Assembly: GCA_963970005.1 (NCBI GenBank)
Contig: CAXAMN010028950.1
Location: 483,443-547,442, forward strand
Reading direction: 5' to 3'
DNA length: 64,000 nt
Source of the DNA: Durusdinium trenchii
Lineage: Eukaryota > Sar > Dinophyceae > Suessiales > Symbiodiniaceae
The position numbers and the translations under genes were made by a program. The notes beneath the pieces are model-generated. The model was not told where the DNA came from. It did no database searches and saw nothing but the letters and a program-made list of their open reading frames with translations. Of the stretch, positions 26,155 to 40,300 are shown one piece after another (position 1 is the stretch's first letter; every line of letters starts with the position of its first letter).

Positions 26155-28300
26155 AACATGTTTGATCATGGATGTTCTGTTCAATGAGGCATTATGTGTT
26201 CTTCATTGTTTTCTTCTTGAGGGCTCCATTGTATATCTGAGTGGTCAAATTCTCAGCTTTTTCCTGCGACGGGTCATTGGTCAATCAAGGATGTCATGAG
26301 GAGTCACTTGGCTTCAGAAGGCCCTTGCCTCCATGAAGTCTGGGAGAGGAAGGCGCTGGTTTGTGAGGCTCCCATTGGGGACCCACATCATGGAGACCGA
26401 ACTGATTGGGACCCACGGTGTGCTGCAAGTAGGAGCATGGGGCCAAAGCCCTGTAGGGGAGATGAAATAAACACATGGATAGCACTTCTAACTTATAGTC
26501 GTCTAGCACAAGGTGGTTTGCGCCTCCCGCCCATGCTGAGTATGATGTTGTTGTTGTTGTTGTTGTTGTTGTTTGTCGTTGTTCACTCTTAAGGTTTAAA
26601 AGCGACCCATCAAATGAGCCTTCAAGAAACACCGTGCCAAGGTAGGAGTTTGCTGTTCAAGTTCCATGAACGAATCTCCATCGCACAGTCTCCACGTGAT
26701 GAAAAGAGGCATGGTGCCTTGAGCTCACTTCCAATATCTTAAAGGGATTTCCAGCCTTCCCCCAACTGACCTATCAGATAAGAAGGAGAATGGGCACAAC
26801 ATCTTCTGTATGGATCCGGTCCTTCTGCCTTTTTGTTCTGCCGCGCAGTGCCGAGGGAGGTGAGCTATGAAGGCTTCCTTTTGATGAAGCTTCAACTTTT
26901 GAGCCTCAACCCGATGAGATCTCCAAGACGCTGACCCTTCGGGCTGACCAAATCAAGTGCGGAAGTGGGAGTGCGGCACTCGCTCCTGGGTAAGGGTTGT
27001 TGCTTGTACTTGCCAATGCTTGTACTTGGCCCGCTTGCAGCCGGACAGGGACCGGTGGAAATGGCACACCCTGCCGTCGTGATGGGTCCGGGGCCAGGCA
27101 TTCCGAGTTCTTGGAGACTTATGCAGCCAACATCGGGAGAAGTGGCCAGCCAAGCACATGGACGAGCCGGCAGTCAGTCACACGTGCAGCAGGATTTCTT
27201 GTAGCATGTTCTTTGAGCTGTCCTGAAAAATGAAAGTTTTGATTTGAGAATCAAGGTCAAGGTGTTTTAACTGCTGTGTGCTGCTGATGATGTAGGTCAG
27301 CATGATCAGCATGACTGACTAGCATGTATGTTCATCAGACGCATGGCCTTGGCTTTAGCCATTCATCTCCTGCTGTGTTTGAATTATGTGGTCCCCTTCT
27401 GATATGCTGGAAGTATTTCACGTGTCACTTCCAAGGTGCTGGAAGCCCCTTTGTTCTACAAAAGTTCTCGGCAAACTCATGACTCATGACATTCCTTTAC
27501 TACAGGACCCAGGTTGTTTGAGTCCTATCCTGTTGGGAAGCATTCCCCTTTTCTTCCTCCTTCACCTGCTCACCGCAAATGGCGAAAACCTCGTCGTCGT
27601 GAAGATGTTGACAGGGAGCCAGAGGTGAGGGATGTCCGATGAGGAGGGATGGGGGTTCAGGCACTGGCTGCCCCATGCTGCGGTCGTGGCCTAAGAGGTC
27701 GGTCCGGCGCCGCCCAGGCCCGTGCCATCCGAAGATTCCTAGAACAAAAGGCTTAACATCGGGCATTGTCTTGCACCACCTCTTCAGGATCTTGTGGACT
27801 TCTGTAAGAAACATCCCATTTCTCACCATGAAGCCTTTGCGGACTGAGGCCAGGCAAGGGGCAGAAGGTTTTGCCAACTATTCCTCGAGGACGCGTGAAG
27901 ATTTGCCAGCCTCTAGGTTCAGATCAAGGGACCTGCGCGTCTTTATGCTGGAAGTGCCAGTATATGATTGTGTAAGAGAACTATCGGAAGTCAAGCTTGG
28001 CCGCTCAATTGGCTCAATGCCTGAGCTCCATGCCGTGCAAAAACCAACGCTGCCACCGCGCATCACTGGTGCAGCTTTCAGCCCTCCTTGACCGTTCTTG
28101 GGGGGGGGTTCACGGATGACAGAAATCGACTTGGAAAACAATTCTCCCGTTTTCCCAGTTCGTTTGTCCCCTATGATTCGCCCTACATTCTACATTCGTA
28201 CTTTTACCGAAAGGCCAGTCGAACCTGCTTGTTTTCTGACGTCAAGTGACCCATGCATGGGTCGTTGGTGAGGTACTTAGTGTTTTCGTGTTTAGTTTAG
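26155..28300. other. Spacer after ornithine aminotransferase; possible unplaced exons
   Basis: Contains a (TTG)n tract at 26543-26572. Two segments look exonic but could not be joined in phase with confidence. One is near 26890-26990 (contains EISKTLTLRADQIK and ends in a GT donor). The other is near 27048-27090 (DRWKWHTLP after ACAG|G). They may be 5' exons of the next gene or 3' exons of the previous one. Confidence 0.35.
26543..26585 (+). repeat. (TTG)n microsatellite
   Basis: About ten TTG triplets followed by a slightly degenerate end, in the spacer after ornithine aminotransferase. Confidence 0.9.
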
Positions 28301-31300
28301 GCCCATCCAACCTGCACTTTGCATGGCAGGGCATGTTGCGTGTCCGCGATCCGTGGCCACGTGTGGAATCCGCGTCCCCAGGAGCACGAGGGAAGCCGTT
28401 CATGAAGACGACCGAAGCACTGGGCTTTGAGCTCACAGGCCGTGCACAGAGGGTGTGAATCAGTCCCTTGCCTTTGTTAGATGGATCACAATCGAGAGCA
28501 AATCATTGAAGCAGGTTGACGGACCTTGAATGAACGACTGTGTTTTGGTGATCGTGATTATTGTACAGCGAGTTTGTACGGTTTGTTCGGGTGTTCCAGT
28601 TGTGAGTTGTGAGTGGCTGGTAGCCCGCACATAGGCGAGGATTTCGGCGGGCGCTTCGAGGATCGCTGGGCGGCTTCCGCGTGCGACGTTCTACTCACGT
28701 GACCTGTTCTCACCTCGATGGACGGGCAAACGGTCCGCAAGAGACCGGGCCTGCGCATGCCGCGACGAGCCGACAGGCTACCAGATTAGCGAGCGTGACT
28801 TCCCGAGCTGGTTGGGGGGGCGCCCAGTTAGGAAGGAGCTCCACCGTCGCGGGATGGCCGGCACGCGGGATGATCGCCGATTCGATCAACACGGTCTACC
28901 CCGGCGATGTGATTGCCCGTTTGGCAACGAACATTGCATGGCCTCAGGATTCAATGGCTCCGGAAAGCTTCCAAAAGGTGTCAATTGGCATGGTCTAGGG
29001 CAGACGGCCATGCCAATTCCTAGGTGGAGTCGATTTGTAGATGACACACCCCACAAGAGTTGACTTGACTTAGAAGGACGCACTTACGTTGGGAGCATGT
29101 ATCCTTGAAGCACTCCAAGTCTAAAAAAGGTCCCTTTCAAGGTTCCAAACCTGTGCACAGCTACAAGATGCTACAAGTACATATAGAGGTTCTTGTACTG
29201 ATGTTTGACACCGAAGTGGGAGGAGTTGGGCGAGGTGCTGAACTGACACAGGTCCACCAAAAACCAACGATGGCCTCTCACGACGAGTATTGGATAAGAA
29301 GCGCCCCATGGCCTTTTTAGAGAGGCTGTCAACTAAGCGAAGAGTAATTGCAGGTCTCTTTGCCATTTGACCAGCCACAGCCAGGCCATTCTTTAGAACT
29401 AAAATGGGCTTTCTAATGAAGGTGCGTCGCGAGACTCTAGCCGACTCTAGCCCTTATGCAGGAACACAAATGAGTTTGATGCTTTCATGATGATTGATTG
29501 ATCTGTCTCGACGACGCGCGAGACGCCGAGGCCACCGGAGACATCGAGTTACGAAGAGAAGGAGCGTGGTTTTTAACCACGAGCCGAGCCACCGGGAGGG
29601 ATGGAGAAATAGATTATGAGAGGTCGAAAGACGTGTATATATATATATATACAGATCCTATATATAATATGTATCATAGGCTATCCCGTAGGTAGTTCAG
29701 GTGATGGGTCCTTTGTCAGGTCACTGAACCACTGGAGATGGGATGATTTTGTTTGGAGTCCTTTGGGGGTGTCATTTTGGGTGTTGAATGGTGTACTTGA
29801 TTTGGATGATAGTGTGTTGGGAGGCCCACTTGGCATGCTTGGATTGATTTTGTGTTGTTTCCTTCGGCTCTTTGATAGAATTAGGATGGACTCATCCAGA
29901 ATCAGGCTTCATTTCAAAAGGATGCAGATTGCATGCACCACCGTGTCGCAGGTAACCCCCAAGAAAATCCGCACAATCTATTCCCAGATTTGTATCCTAG
30001 TTAGTTGTGTTATGTTCTCCGCACTTGAAGGAATCTGACAGTGTTGATCCGAACGGGCACCATGCCATTTGATGCGGTTCACCAGCTGGTGGGTTGATGG
30101 CTGGCAGGAGTGGTATGCCATGGCGAGATCCCTCCGGAACGAAGCGCCACCTTTGCCCAAGCTGGCCATTAAACAGGACAGCGGGGCGCGACGGTGACCG
30201 GGAGTCCATGGCACTGAGCAGTTCTCTAAGTGTTCTGATACTTCGTGTGCTTAGAATACAGTGGTTGGCAGCAGAAATGCTTGGCAGTGGTCCCAACGTG
30301 GAAGTGTGCAGGGGGTTGCAAATTATGACATTGAACCTCCACTTCCCCCAGTCGCAATCTTCGTGCCCAGCGTGAACCGCTAACGGCTCCGTGGTTCACG
30401 GTTCGTCCACTGTTCGTCCAAGCGTCTTGTTGACCAAACCCTTAGGGGCAGAACGGGATGTCAAGAACTGCCGTCCAGGACGAGATGTCAAACTCACAGA
30501 CGAGCGAACCGCTCCCACGGTTTGGGATCCTCCAGCCGATGCGAGACTCTTTCACCACCAAACACCTCAACTAAGTAGCAGATGCTACCGGATGGGCCTC
30601 CAGCTGGTTCCAGGAGCCAGTCGTGGACAACTTCCCAGCCATTCCCCCGCCAAGCAGGGCTGGCCGGCGAAGCTGACTTTTCACCGCCCGAGACGAGACA
30701 AATCTGCTGAGACGGCCGGTTCGACCTTCGGGTGGGCGACGGGCGACCTGTTTCGGGGCTTCAGAGTTGGGCGATCGGCTTCGTCCTTGGTCAGCCTGCA
30801 TATGTTTTTTTGTTGTTTTTTGGTGGGGGCCTTGAGGATCCGCTGGTCGTCCTCTTGCGTTAGATGGAACACCACTCATAGCTTCCTCTCAGGTGGCATT
30901 TGCCTACCACTGGCTGTTGGTATGATTCGTTAGACCTATTTTTCACTCTGTCGACAAGGTTCAGGGCGTGAAGATTGTTTCTCCAAACTCATCCGAACTC
31001 ATCCCCTGATTCTTCGCAGCCCTTGGCTCCGCACAGTGCAGCCCATGGCGTGGCTGCAGCAAGTGAGCGCGCGGCTCACTGGCCGTTCTGGTCCAGAAGA
31101 GGAGCATGGGTCCGGAGTTGAGGTAGATGGTAGATGTGAGGCCGTGGAAGCTGTTCTAAAGTGATCTAAACTTGAAGCTGTGGTAAGACCACAAACGGAA
31201 GGTGGACAAGCCTGATTGAGTGGTGAGACACCTCAAGGAATCGCAGGTGTATGTGGCTGTCTGGTGAGAAGACGTGGCCATGGGTCACAACCATGGGGGT

Positions 31301-34300
31301 CCAACCCTGAGAGAGTTTGATTCAGTCGAGGATTCCACCGAGGAACTGGTCAATATATATATATATATATGTATTTGTTTTTATTCTAACTACTATTGGT
31401 CTCACTCTGCCACTGCATGTCTGAACGTTTCTGCGAGCATTTTGACAGTAAAACTGGAGAGTCCCGTGATGTTTTTTGCTTTGATTTTTGGGGCTCCAAC
31501 ACATTCACTCCCACTTCCCGAGAGAATTGGACGCCCGTCCGAAGTCAGTTCCGCCCAGGAGACCTCCAAGAGGCCCTCCACGTCTGGAGTTCCGGCACTG
31601 GAACGCCTTGGCCTTGGTTTTCTGAGACCGGCATCGGCGGCAGAAGATGAGGAGATAGGGGTGCTGGACGCAGTGATTTCTGTCACACTTAATTGCAGAT
31701 AAAGATGTGTGATGATTGGTGATGTACGTTTGTGTGTGTGTGTCGACATGCTTGCACTATTCAGAAAACTTAGTGCTTTTTTGCTTTTTCTTTTTTGTGT
31801 TTTCTTTCATCCTTTGCCCAAAAATAAATCGATGCACACAACCTGCCGTCCAGGACCCACACCTGCCTCCCACTGACACCGTTCGATCTGGAGCTGCGGT
31901 GGATGGGGAGGCGGTTTTTTTCGGTTTGGAGAAGCGTGTGCAGAGTGAAGGATGGGCAGATTGGCAGATTGGTGAGTCCTTGGACCTGATGTTAAGCAAT
32001 GAGCTTGAGACATGGATTGGGGCAGCAGCTCTACTAGAGGCTACTACTACAAGGGTATAGAGGTATAGACGACGGGACTTAACAACGGCTGTTTTGGTTG
32101 TTTGGTGCCCAGTTGGCCTATGTGTTTTGGGTCTGCCATGTTTGCCACATATTTTGCAGCGCTGTTTGTGCTCACCGTTCTCCGCTTTGGGTTCGTCCGA
32201 CTGGGGCTGCGGGGGTCGGTCCAAAGCAACCCCGGTTCGCACCCTGCGAGACCTGCTTTTCGGACGCTGTCCTCTTTACCTCTACCCAGTTAGGTGTGGC
32301 ATTCAGCTTGAAAGCTTTCGGTTCATTTGGATCACTGGTCCCAGAATTTTTGCCGTGCCGCTCATCATCGTAAGCGCATAAGGGTTCACACAGATCCCTC
32401 CCTCACACGATCAATGCTGCTGACAGAGTAGTGACTCAATTTGGTCCTTTGTCAAAGGGGCATTGTTTCCTTCAAACATTGCCATGACCTGTGCACAGCT
32501 CGGGCAACAGGTCCGCACCAGTTTTTTGGATTAAGAAAGCTTGAACAACTTCCATTGAACTGATAAGTAGAACTGGCACCATCTCATTTTCTCAGAATCG
32601 TCTATAAAGACAGATGCCAAAATAACATCCTGGCCGGTCCACTGAGACAGATGCTCAGTGGACCGGCCATCGAGGTCTTAGTCGGAAGGGGCAAGTCGAA
32701 ATCCACAGCCTCAGGGTTGGTATGGAAAACTGATGCAAAGGTCCTGCTTGGAAAGAACGACCAGATGGACAGGAAACACGGATTTGCCAAGCGTATGATC
32801 ATTGAATCATTGCCAATTGAACAACTTCAGTAATTATGGTGGTTGGGTCATGAACTACGGGTGTGGGTTTCGAGGCAAGCTCATTCGATGTTGACCTCAA
32901 TTGTCGTGTTGTCTCAATCTGGTAGGGTGAAATTCAAGGCGAAATGATCTAAAGTAGATGCACATCCACAATTCCAACTTCCATGCGGGGGCATGCGGTC
33001 AGTCCAAGAAAATACATGACTGTCCCGTAGGGTTGAGACAACATGCAACCTGCTTCACACTCTACACGTTGCTGGTCCCAGGCAGAGGCATCGCCTCCAC
33101 TTCCGGCGCCCCCAGCGCCACCAGCGGCAGCCGTCGCCTTTGGAAGCGGCCTGGAGAGCGTCAGCAGCCTATTGGGCTTTAGAAGGGCAGAGGACGGGTG
33201 CCAAACGGTGCTTCCGCCGAAGCACTTAAGTTCTCAGAAGCAAAAGAACCGGCGGAAAGCTGTGTTGCCCTTCGTTGGCTCGACAGGACCCCGGGCCCCT
33301 GAAGACAGACACGGCCAGATCCGAAAAGGCAACAGGGGCTGTGACTCGAGTCATGTTGTGAGACACTGCCATATTTAGCTAGCATGAATCCGCATGAATG
33401 TGTATATATATAGATATACATCTGAAGGAATGTATGCAAGCACACAACTCCACCAATTCTCACCATCACCATGTGCAACAAACTGAATGCGGCGAGAAGG
33501 GCAAGCACAGATGGAAGGATCACATTTCAAGATGGTGCAGCAACAGCAAGAATGTCAGAAGCACCAAGCTCAAGAAGTCTCAGAAGTGTTTGTGTTGAAT
33601 ACCTTCTTATCAACGGACAAACCTCAGGCTCGCCAAATGTCTCAGACTCTTTTGCCACCATACGGCTTGGGCACCAGCCTTGACCTGTTTTTAGCCGGAC
33701 ATGTCTCCTGTGAGTTGTTTTTCTCGGGGGTGTTGGTTCCAATCTTTCAATGGGTAGACCGGGCAGATGCCCAAGGGGCATAAAGACCCTGCATGAACTC
33801 AGACAGCTGCTGGAGGCGCCTCCCACGAGTGCAAGCCTCGGCCTCGAGAGTTTCAGCAGTCTTTTAGCCTTTTCCAAGGCAGGGATCTTGACCTGAAGCC
33901 GCGATTGGAGTTGAAGCACGAGGGGAGGGACAAATGGGACCCCCGGAAATGGCTGCATGTCAACCGTTTTTCAGCCGGGACCAGGAGTGGGTGTTGCGGA
34001 TGCTGACTGGTTTTGACTCTTCTTGACTGTTCTTTGAGTTCAGGAACCTGAGAAGTCACCGGACGCCTTCCTTGCAGACAAGGCGACTAGTCACGTCTAA
34101 ATGCCAAAACGAGGAAAACAAGTCGACCATCCGGCAGTGATTGGCATTCCGGACCTTAAGGTTATGGAACCAAATGTGTTTGTTGTTTGCTCCATATCAG
34201 CGACATTGGGCGCTCCAAGTTGTACACATGTCGTCTTCACATTGTGTTCTTCCATGAACTGGGCCAGCTGAACGCTGAGGCTTCTCCTGAACCGCAGCCT

Positions 34301-37300
34301 TTGCCGAGCTCTGCCTTTGGAAGCCTTGGTTTGGACCGTGTGGGCACTTTGCTGGCGTTTGGCTCGACCCTAGACGAGGAGGGGCCAGGGAGGGTGAAGC
34401 TTGCGCCTGCAACAGGCAGCTAGTGAAGAGAACCCAAGAGTTGTTGACAGTCTACGTTGTCACACAGACAGAGCCAGGTGGTCTTGACAAGTGACAGTAA
34501 GCCGCTTGAAGAAGAAAAGGTAATGATGATGTCTGAACTTCAGAAAGTTCACCTTGGATGGCGAGCAAAGCATGTCACTTTGAAACTGCTTGTTTGAGGA
34601 CCCAACGACAAGGCCTCCAGCTGGGTCTTCGGATGTTTCTCCTGAGCCAAAGCAGGCGCCTGGCTCTGCCTTCGGAAGCCTTGGTTTGGACCGGGTCAGC
34701 AGTTTGCTTCCGTTCAGCTCCCCACCTGCTGCGGAAGAGGAGTGGACATGAGTGGACAGGGCTTCCGACTTTCGTTTACCTGTATCGTTTTGCAGATCGC
34801 ATGCTTTTGTTTTAGCTGGCCTGGCATGACTGTGCATACCAGCCGTTGTGACAGGAGGGGGCGTTGACAGTTGAGTATTTTACAGCGACATAAGTAGCAA
34901 AATGCAGCAAGGTAAGCATAGGACTCGGCCGTCGGCCTTTGTTCTGCTCGAGGACCCAGCGAAAAGGCATCCAGTTGGCGCTGCTTCTCCAGAACCGCAG
35001 ACCATGCCTGGCTCTGCCTTTGGAAGTCTTGGCCTCGACCATGTCAGCAGTTTACTGGCGTTCAGTGCCCCATCTGCGCAAGAGGACTGGGCAAGGGCAG
35101 TTGATGTTCAATGTGTTTTTAATAAGTGCTGGATCTCTTCTTTGTCGGACAGTTGTGTTTCAATCTAGGTAAGTAGCTACTGTAGGTTGAATGGCGCGTT
35201 GTGTGCATATTTACTTGGTCAAAGGCTCAAAGTTGCCTTTGAACCGAGTACCATTAATAGCAATATCAAGAGGCCATTATGGCAAGTGACAGTAAGCCGC
35301 TTGAAGAAGAAAAGGTAATGATTATGTTTGCATTTCAGAAAGTGCACCTTGGATGGCGGGCACAGCATGTCACTTTGAAACAGCTTGGTTTGAGGACCCA
35401 ACGACAAGGCCTCCAGCTGAGTCTTCGGGTGTTTCTCCTGAGCCAAAGCAGGCGCCTGGCTCTGCCTTCGGAAGCCTTGGTTTGGACCGGGTCAGCAGTT
35501 TGCTTCCATTCAGCTCCCCACCTGCTGCGGAAGAGGAGTGGACATGAGTGGACAGGGCTGCCGACTTTCGTTTACCCGTATCGTTTTGCAGATCGCATGC
35601 TTTTGTTTTAGCTGGCCTGGCATGACTGTGCATACCAGCCGTTGTGACAGGAGGGGGCGTTGACAGTTGAGTATTTTACAGCGACATAAGTAGCAAAATG
35701 CAGCAAGGTAAGCATAGGACTCGGCCGTCGGCCTTTGTTCTGCTCGAGGACCCAGCGAAAAGGCATTCAGTTGGCGCTGCTTCTCCAGAACCGCAGACCA
35801 TGCCTGGCTCTGCCTTTGGAAGTCTTGGCCTCGACCATGTCAGCAGTTTACTGGCGTTCAGTGCCCCATCTGCGCAAGAGGACTGAGCAAGGGCAGTTGA
35901 TGTCGAATGTGTTTTGAATAAGTGCTGGATCTCTTCTTTGTCGGACAGTTGTGTTTCAATCTAGGTAAGTAGCTACTGTAGGTTGAATGGCGCGTTGTGT
36001 GCATATTTGCTTGGTCAAAGGCTCAAAGTTGCCTTTGAACCGAGTACCATTAATAGCAATATCGAGAGGCCATTCTGGCAAGTGACAGTAAGCCGCTTGA
36101 AGAAGAAAAGGTAATGATAATGTTTGCATTTCAGAAAGTGCACCTTGGATGGCGGGCACAGCATGTCACTTTGAAACAGCTTGGTTTGAGGACCCAACGA
36201 CAAGGCCTCCAGCTGGGTCTTCGGGTGTTTCTCCTGAGCCAAAGCAGGCGCCTGGCTCTGCCTTCGGAAGCCTTGGTTTGGACCGGGTCAGCAGTTTGCT
36301 TCCACTCAGTTCCCCACCTGCTGCGGAAGAGGAGTGGACATGAGTGGACAGGGCTTCCGACTTTCGTTTACCTGTATCGTTTTGCAGATCGCATGCTTTT
36401 GTTTAAGCTGGCCTGGCATGACTGTGCATACCACCCGTTGTGACAGGAGGGGGCGTTGACAGTTGAGCATTGTACAGCGACATAAGTAGCAAAATGCAGC
36501 AAGGTAAGCATAGGACTCGGCCGTCGGCCTTTGTTCTGCTCGAGGACCCAGCGAAAAGTCATCCAGTTGGCGCTGCTTCTCCAGAACCGCAGGCCATGCC
36601 TGGCTCTGCCTTTGGAAGTCTTGGCCTCGACCATGTCAGCAGTTTACTGGCGTTCAGTGCTCCATCTGTGCAAGAGGACTGAGCAAGGTGACAGTGTGTT
36701 TCAGAAAACATGTGCCGTGTTTACTTGCATACATGGTGCTTGATGAACTTGCTCTGCCGACTCAATTCACTATAGCATTGAGATTGAGGCAAGTGAAGGG
36801 ACTCATCCGGAAAGAGATGAGCTGCCCAAGGTTCACTAAACCAACCTTGCACATTTGACATGGCTCAGGTAACACACTTTCAAGTCGGTTGCCTCAGGAC
36901 CCCAGGAAAAAAGCAGCTGGACCTTCGGCTTCCCCTGAACCACAGCCGCCTGGCTCTGCCTTTGGAAGCCTTGGTTTGGACGTCAGCAGTTTGCTCGCGT
37001 TTGGCTCGACCCCTGCAGAAGAGGCGGGAAGACGAGTGGGAGGAGTGGTGAGAGGAATGGACGGGCCACTTGCCAAGCCACTCACCGATCGAATTGACAG
37101 AAGAGTACGGAAGGTTGGTCAATTAGGAGGAATTCGGGGATCTGAACAGTTGTCAACTGTTTTCTAATCGATTTCATGTAGCTTTCACTGAACATAGCTA
37201 AACATCAGAAAGCTTTTTCCTACTCGGGCTTAGCTGATTCAAAGTTGTGGGAACCACCCCGGTCGATGGAAAGTGCATGTTTTACATCTTAGCGAGCTAC

Positions 37301-40300
37301 AGCTCTTTGTTGTACAGTGCAACCTTCGACTTTTTGACTGCTTGGGACGATCATTACCCACTATGTTACAATGATTTGCAATGTAACTTAATGTTTACCC
37401 ACCCTTAGAGACAACATGTCTTGACCTCCCTACATTTGGAAAGCAGCAACCAACAAGGCAATGCACACCAATAATCACCAATCATTTGTTGTACTATATA
37501 CTAAGCACTCGTTTCCCATTGCCGCATCCTTTGTGCAAGGGTGCTATATTTGGGAAAGTGATCCTTCGACGACCAACAAAATCTTCTACCTTTGCATTAC
37601 CGTTGCATCTCTATAGGCTCTATTTAGTTGGACGAACATGTGCACTATGATGCACTCAGCAATGCACTACCATGTTTGGGGGGATGGATTCGGGGACCAT
37701 CACTTGTCAAATCTACATACCCCCAGGCACGACAATCAAGAACACATTTGCCTGGTTTCTGCTTAGAGTGATGTTTACTTTCCCAATCCTTTTTCCCAAG
37801 AGTGAACCCCCAGAATTGGGAAAATGTGTTATTTTGCCGTCCTGGCGAAGACGGACGCATCGCCTCGTCACCAGGTTCCGCCGCCACGGCACACGCCGCC
37901 ACATGCCTCACGGCCGCCGGAGGACAGGGAAGGCAGACTCGTGATGAAATCAAATCCGCCCAACTAGAGATGCTTGACCATCCTGGTTCTGAATCCCTAG
38001 GGCCCTCACATACAAAGACGCTTTTCGACCTTGTATGTTGTATCTTGACATGTTCTGACATGTTCTGGTGTTTGTCATGGGTTGTGCGTCGCAACTGCCA
38101 TTGAACGACTCACCGCGCCTCATTTGGAGCTGTTCCTACCCTAAACCTTCCAAAGTGTCAGGCGGTTAAAGGATAAAGGTATATAAGCAAAGTCAGCTTC
38201 CGTGGATGGTCCACGGCACGGCCGACTGAACATAGACCTCACACGGCGAAGCCTGGATTCTGCTGCCTCAGGAGCCACCCGAAGCCTTCGCCAGCCTGTT
38301 TGAGCATGATCCTTTGCAAGAAGAGGAGTTGGACGAGGTGTGGTGTGACGGCCGAGGGGCCTCCGCCCCCGAGGGAGACGGCCGAGGGACCAGAGTGAGA
38401 CGGTCTTCCCATGTGGATCTTGTGGGGGGTAGATGTTAGATTGTGGGGGAGGGCGCGGATGCCCAGAATCTGTGACCCTCAAGGCCTGTATACAAGGCCT
38501 GTATTCGTTTGGGTATGTCACGACTTGGTCCACAGCTCTTCCCCCAATGGAGAGAGTTGTGGGGTAGGTGGGGATTGCCCCTAAGATCTTGCCAAGATGC
38601 TGTAAACGAAAACCTGTATTGACCGGGTGCCATGGATCCATTGACGATCACTCCAGGTTCCCACCGCCGCAAAGCCTCACCTGATCCGCCGGGACCTGCA
38701 GAATGAGGAGGAGCAGCCACTGGAGGAACGTGCCACTGCGTTGCCAGGAGAACTGGCCACTTTGCTGAAACAGGTCAGGCCCTATGCTCATCCCACATGT
38801 GAAGTGGATCACTTGTGCTCATGGCCGGTTGGCACGAGGATTTGCAGTCATGTCTCCATTGAATGACAGTTCCTTGAGAATTTGAGTGGCACTGTGGTTA
38901 AACTACCAACCATCATCAACCATCCAAAAACAGGTGTTTGAGATGTATGCAGGGACATTCTTGAGCATTGCAAATGCTGTACTACTGCTCCAAGCTGTAC
39001 AGAATCCACTTGGAATTGTATAAGCCACCAGTTTTCTAGCCGCAGTGCGGAACATTCCCAGACACTCCATCTAATATGTAGACCTATAATGACATATATA
39101 TATATACATTGGAGTTGTTGGAAAGGCGGAGTCAATGTAAATATTCTAGGGCCCGTGGAGTGTGGGATTGGTTGGCAGCTTTGCTGAGCTCTGGGGGGGG
39201 GTACGACGAGACTTCAGGACGTGCTGAGACATCAGACCCGCATCGCTGGAAGGGGACTGGTGTGCATGGATCAAACCTTCCAATCTTCCAGCCTTTGTAG
39301 ATCCATGATCCAATTTTTATGCGATTTTCGGGGAGTTGTTGAAATGCTTGGCATTTAAAGATCAACAGTCCAAGCCAAAAAAAGCACAACAATGATCGCG
39401 ATGCCTTTTTGGGGGAATGCTTGTTGAGTGTTACATCATGTTACCCTTCAACTTCAGGCCGCCTTTTTTTCTGTGCACGCCGCCCACGCACAGGTGGAGC
39501 ACGAGGTTGCGCACGAAGATGAGGCATCCGCATCGGGAGGTTGGACGGACACTTCACAGAGCGTTCGGTGGAGGCTTGTTGACCTCTCTAAGTATCTGAA
39601 ATTGAAGTATGACCCACGCAGGAAGCCGAAAACAAACGTAACTGACAGATAGTCATAATTGTACAGTTCATTACAGTTCTATCAATGTGTCGTACTAGTG
39701 TCGTACTATTGAACCTTCGCGTGGCGCTCAGGAGCAGGTGCCAGAGCCATACTTGCTGGAGCTCAGCAGCCATGGTGCGCCATCGACCGAGCTCGCGCGG
39801 TCTCCGGGACGTCGGACGGAGCCGGGTCCGTGACGGGGAGACCTCGGTTTTTTTGCCGGTGGAGTGTTCGGTTTCAACCGCGAGGTAGCTGGGTACATCC
39901 AACATGAGCCTGGAATCCTTCAGCTGGAAGGAACTTGCGAAACCTTCCACGCCTCATCCTGGAAAGTAAAATATCTTCCCACATATTCACACCCTTAAGC
40001 ACAAAAACAACTGGAAAACACACCAAAACTATCCAAAACTCACCACACACGAAACTCATGGAAGTCTTTTAGGGAAAGTGAGTGAAACCATCCCATCCCT
40101 CAGGTATGGTTTCACAGTGGGCGCCCTTCTCCTCCTATTTGGGCAGCGACCTGAAGCTCACCGCCCCGCTGGCCTCGCCTCCGGGTCCTCTGTTTGCGCT
40201 GCCTCCGGATTCGGCCAAGCGGATGCCAGAAGGCGCCCCTCCAGTGAGCCGAGGGGCACATGGGGTGGGTTTGTTTGCAAGTTTTGGGGTACTGAGTTCT

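Noticed and set aside
30581-30879. Minus- and plus-strand frames around 30571-30933
   Set aside because: Only the short segment 30614-30658 fits neighbouring exon phase; the longer frames lack splice borders and family content.
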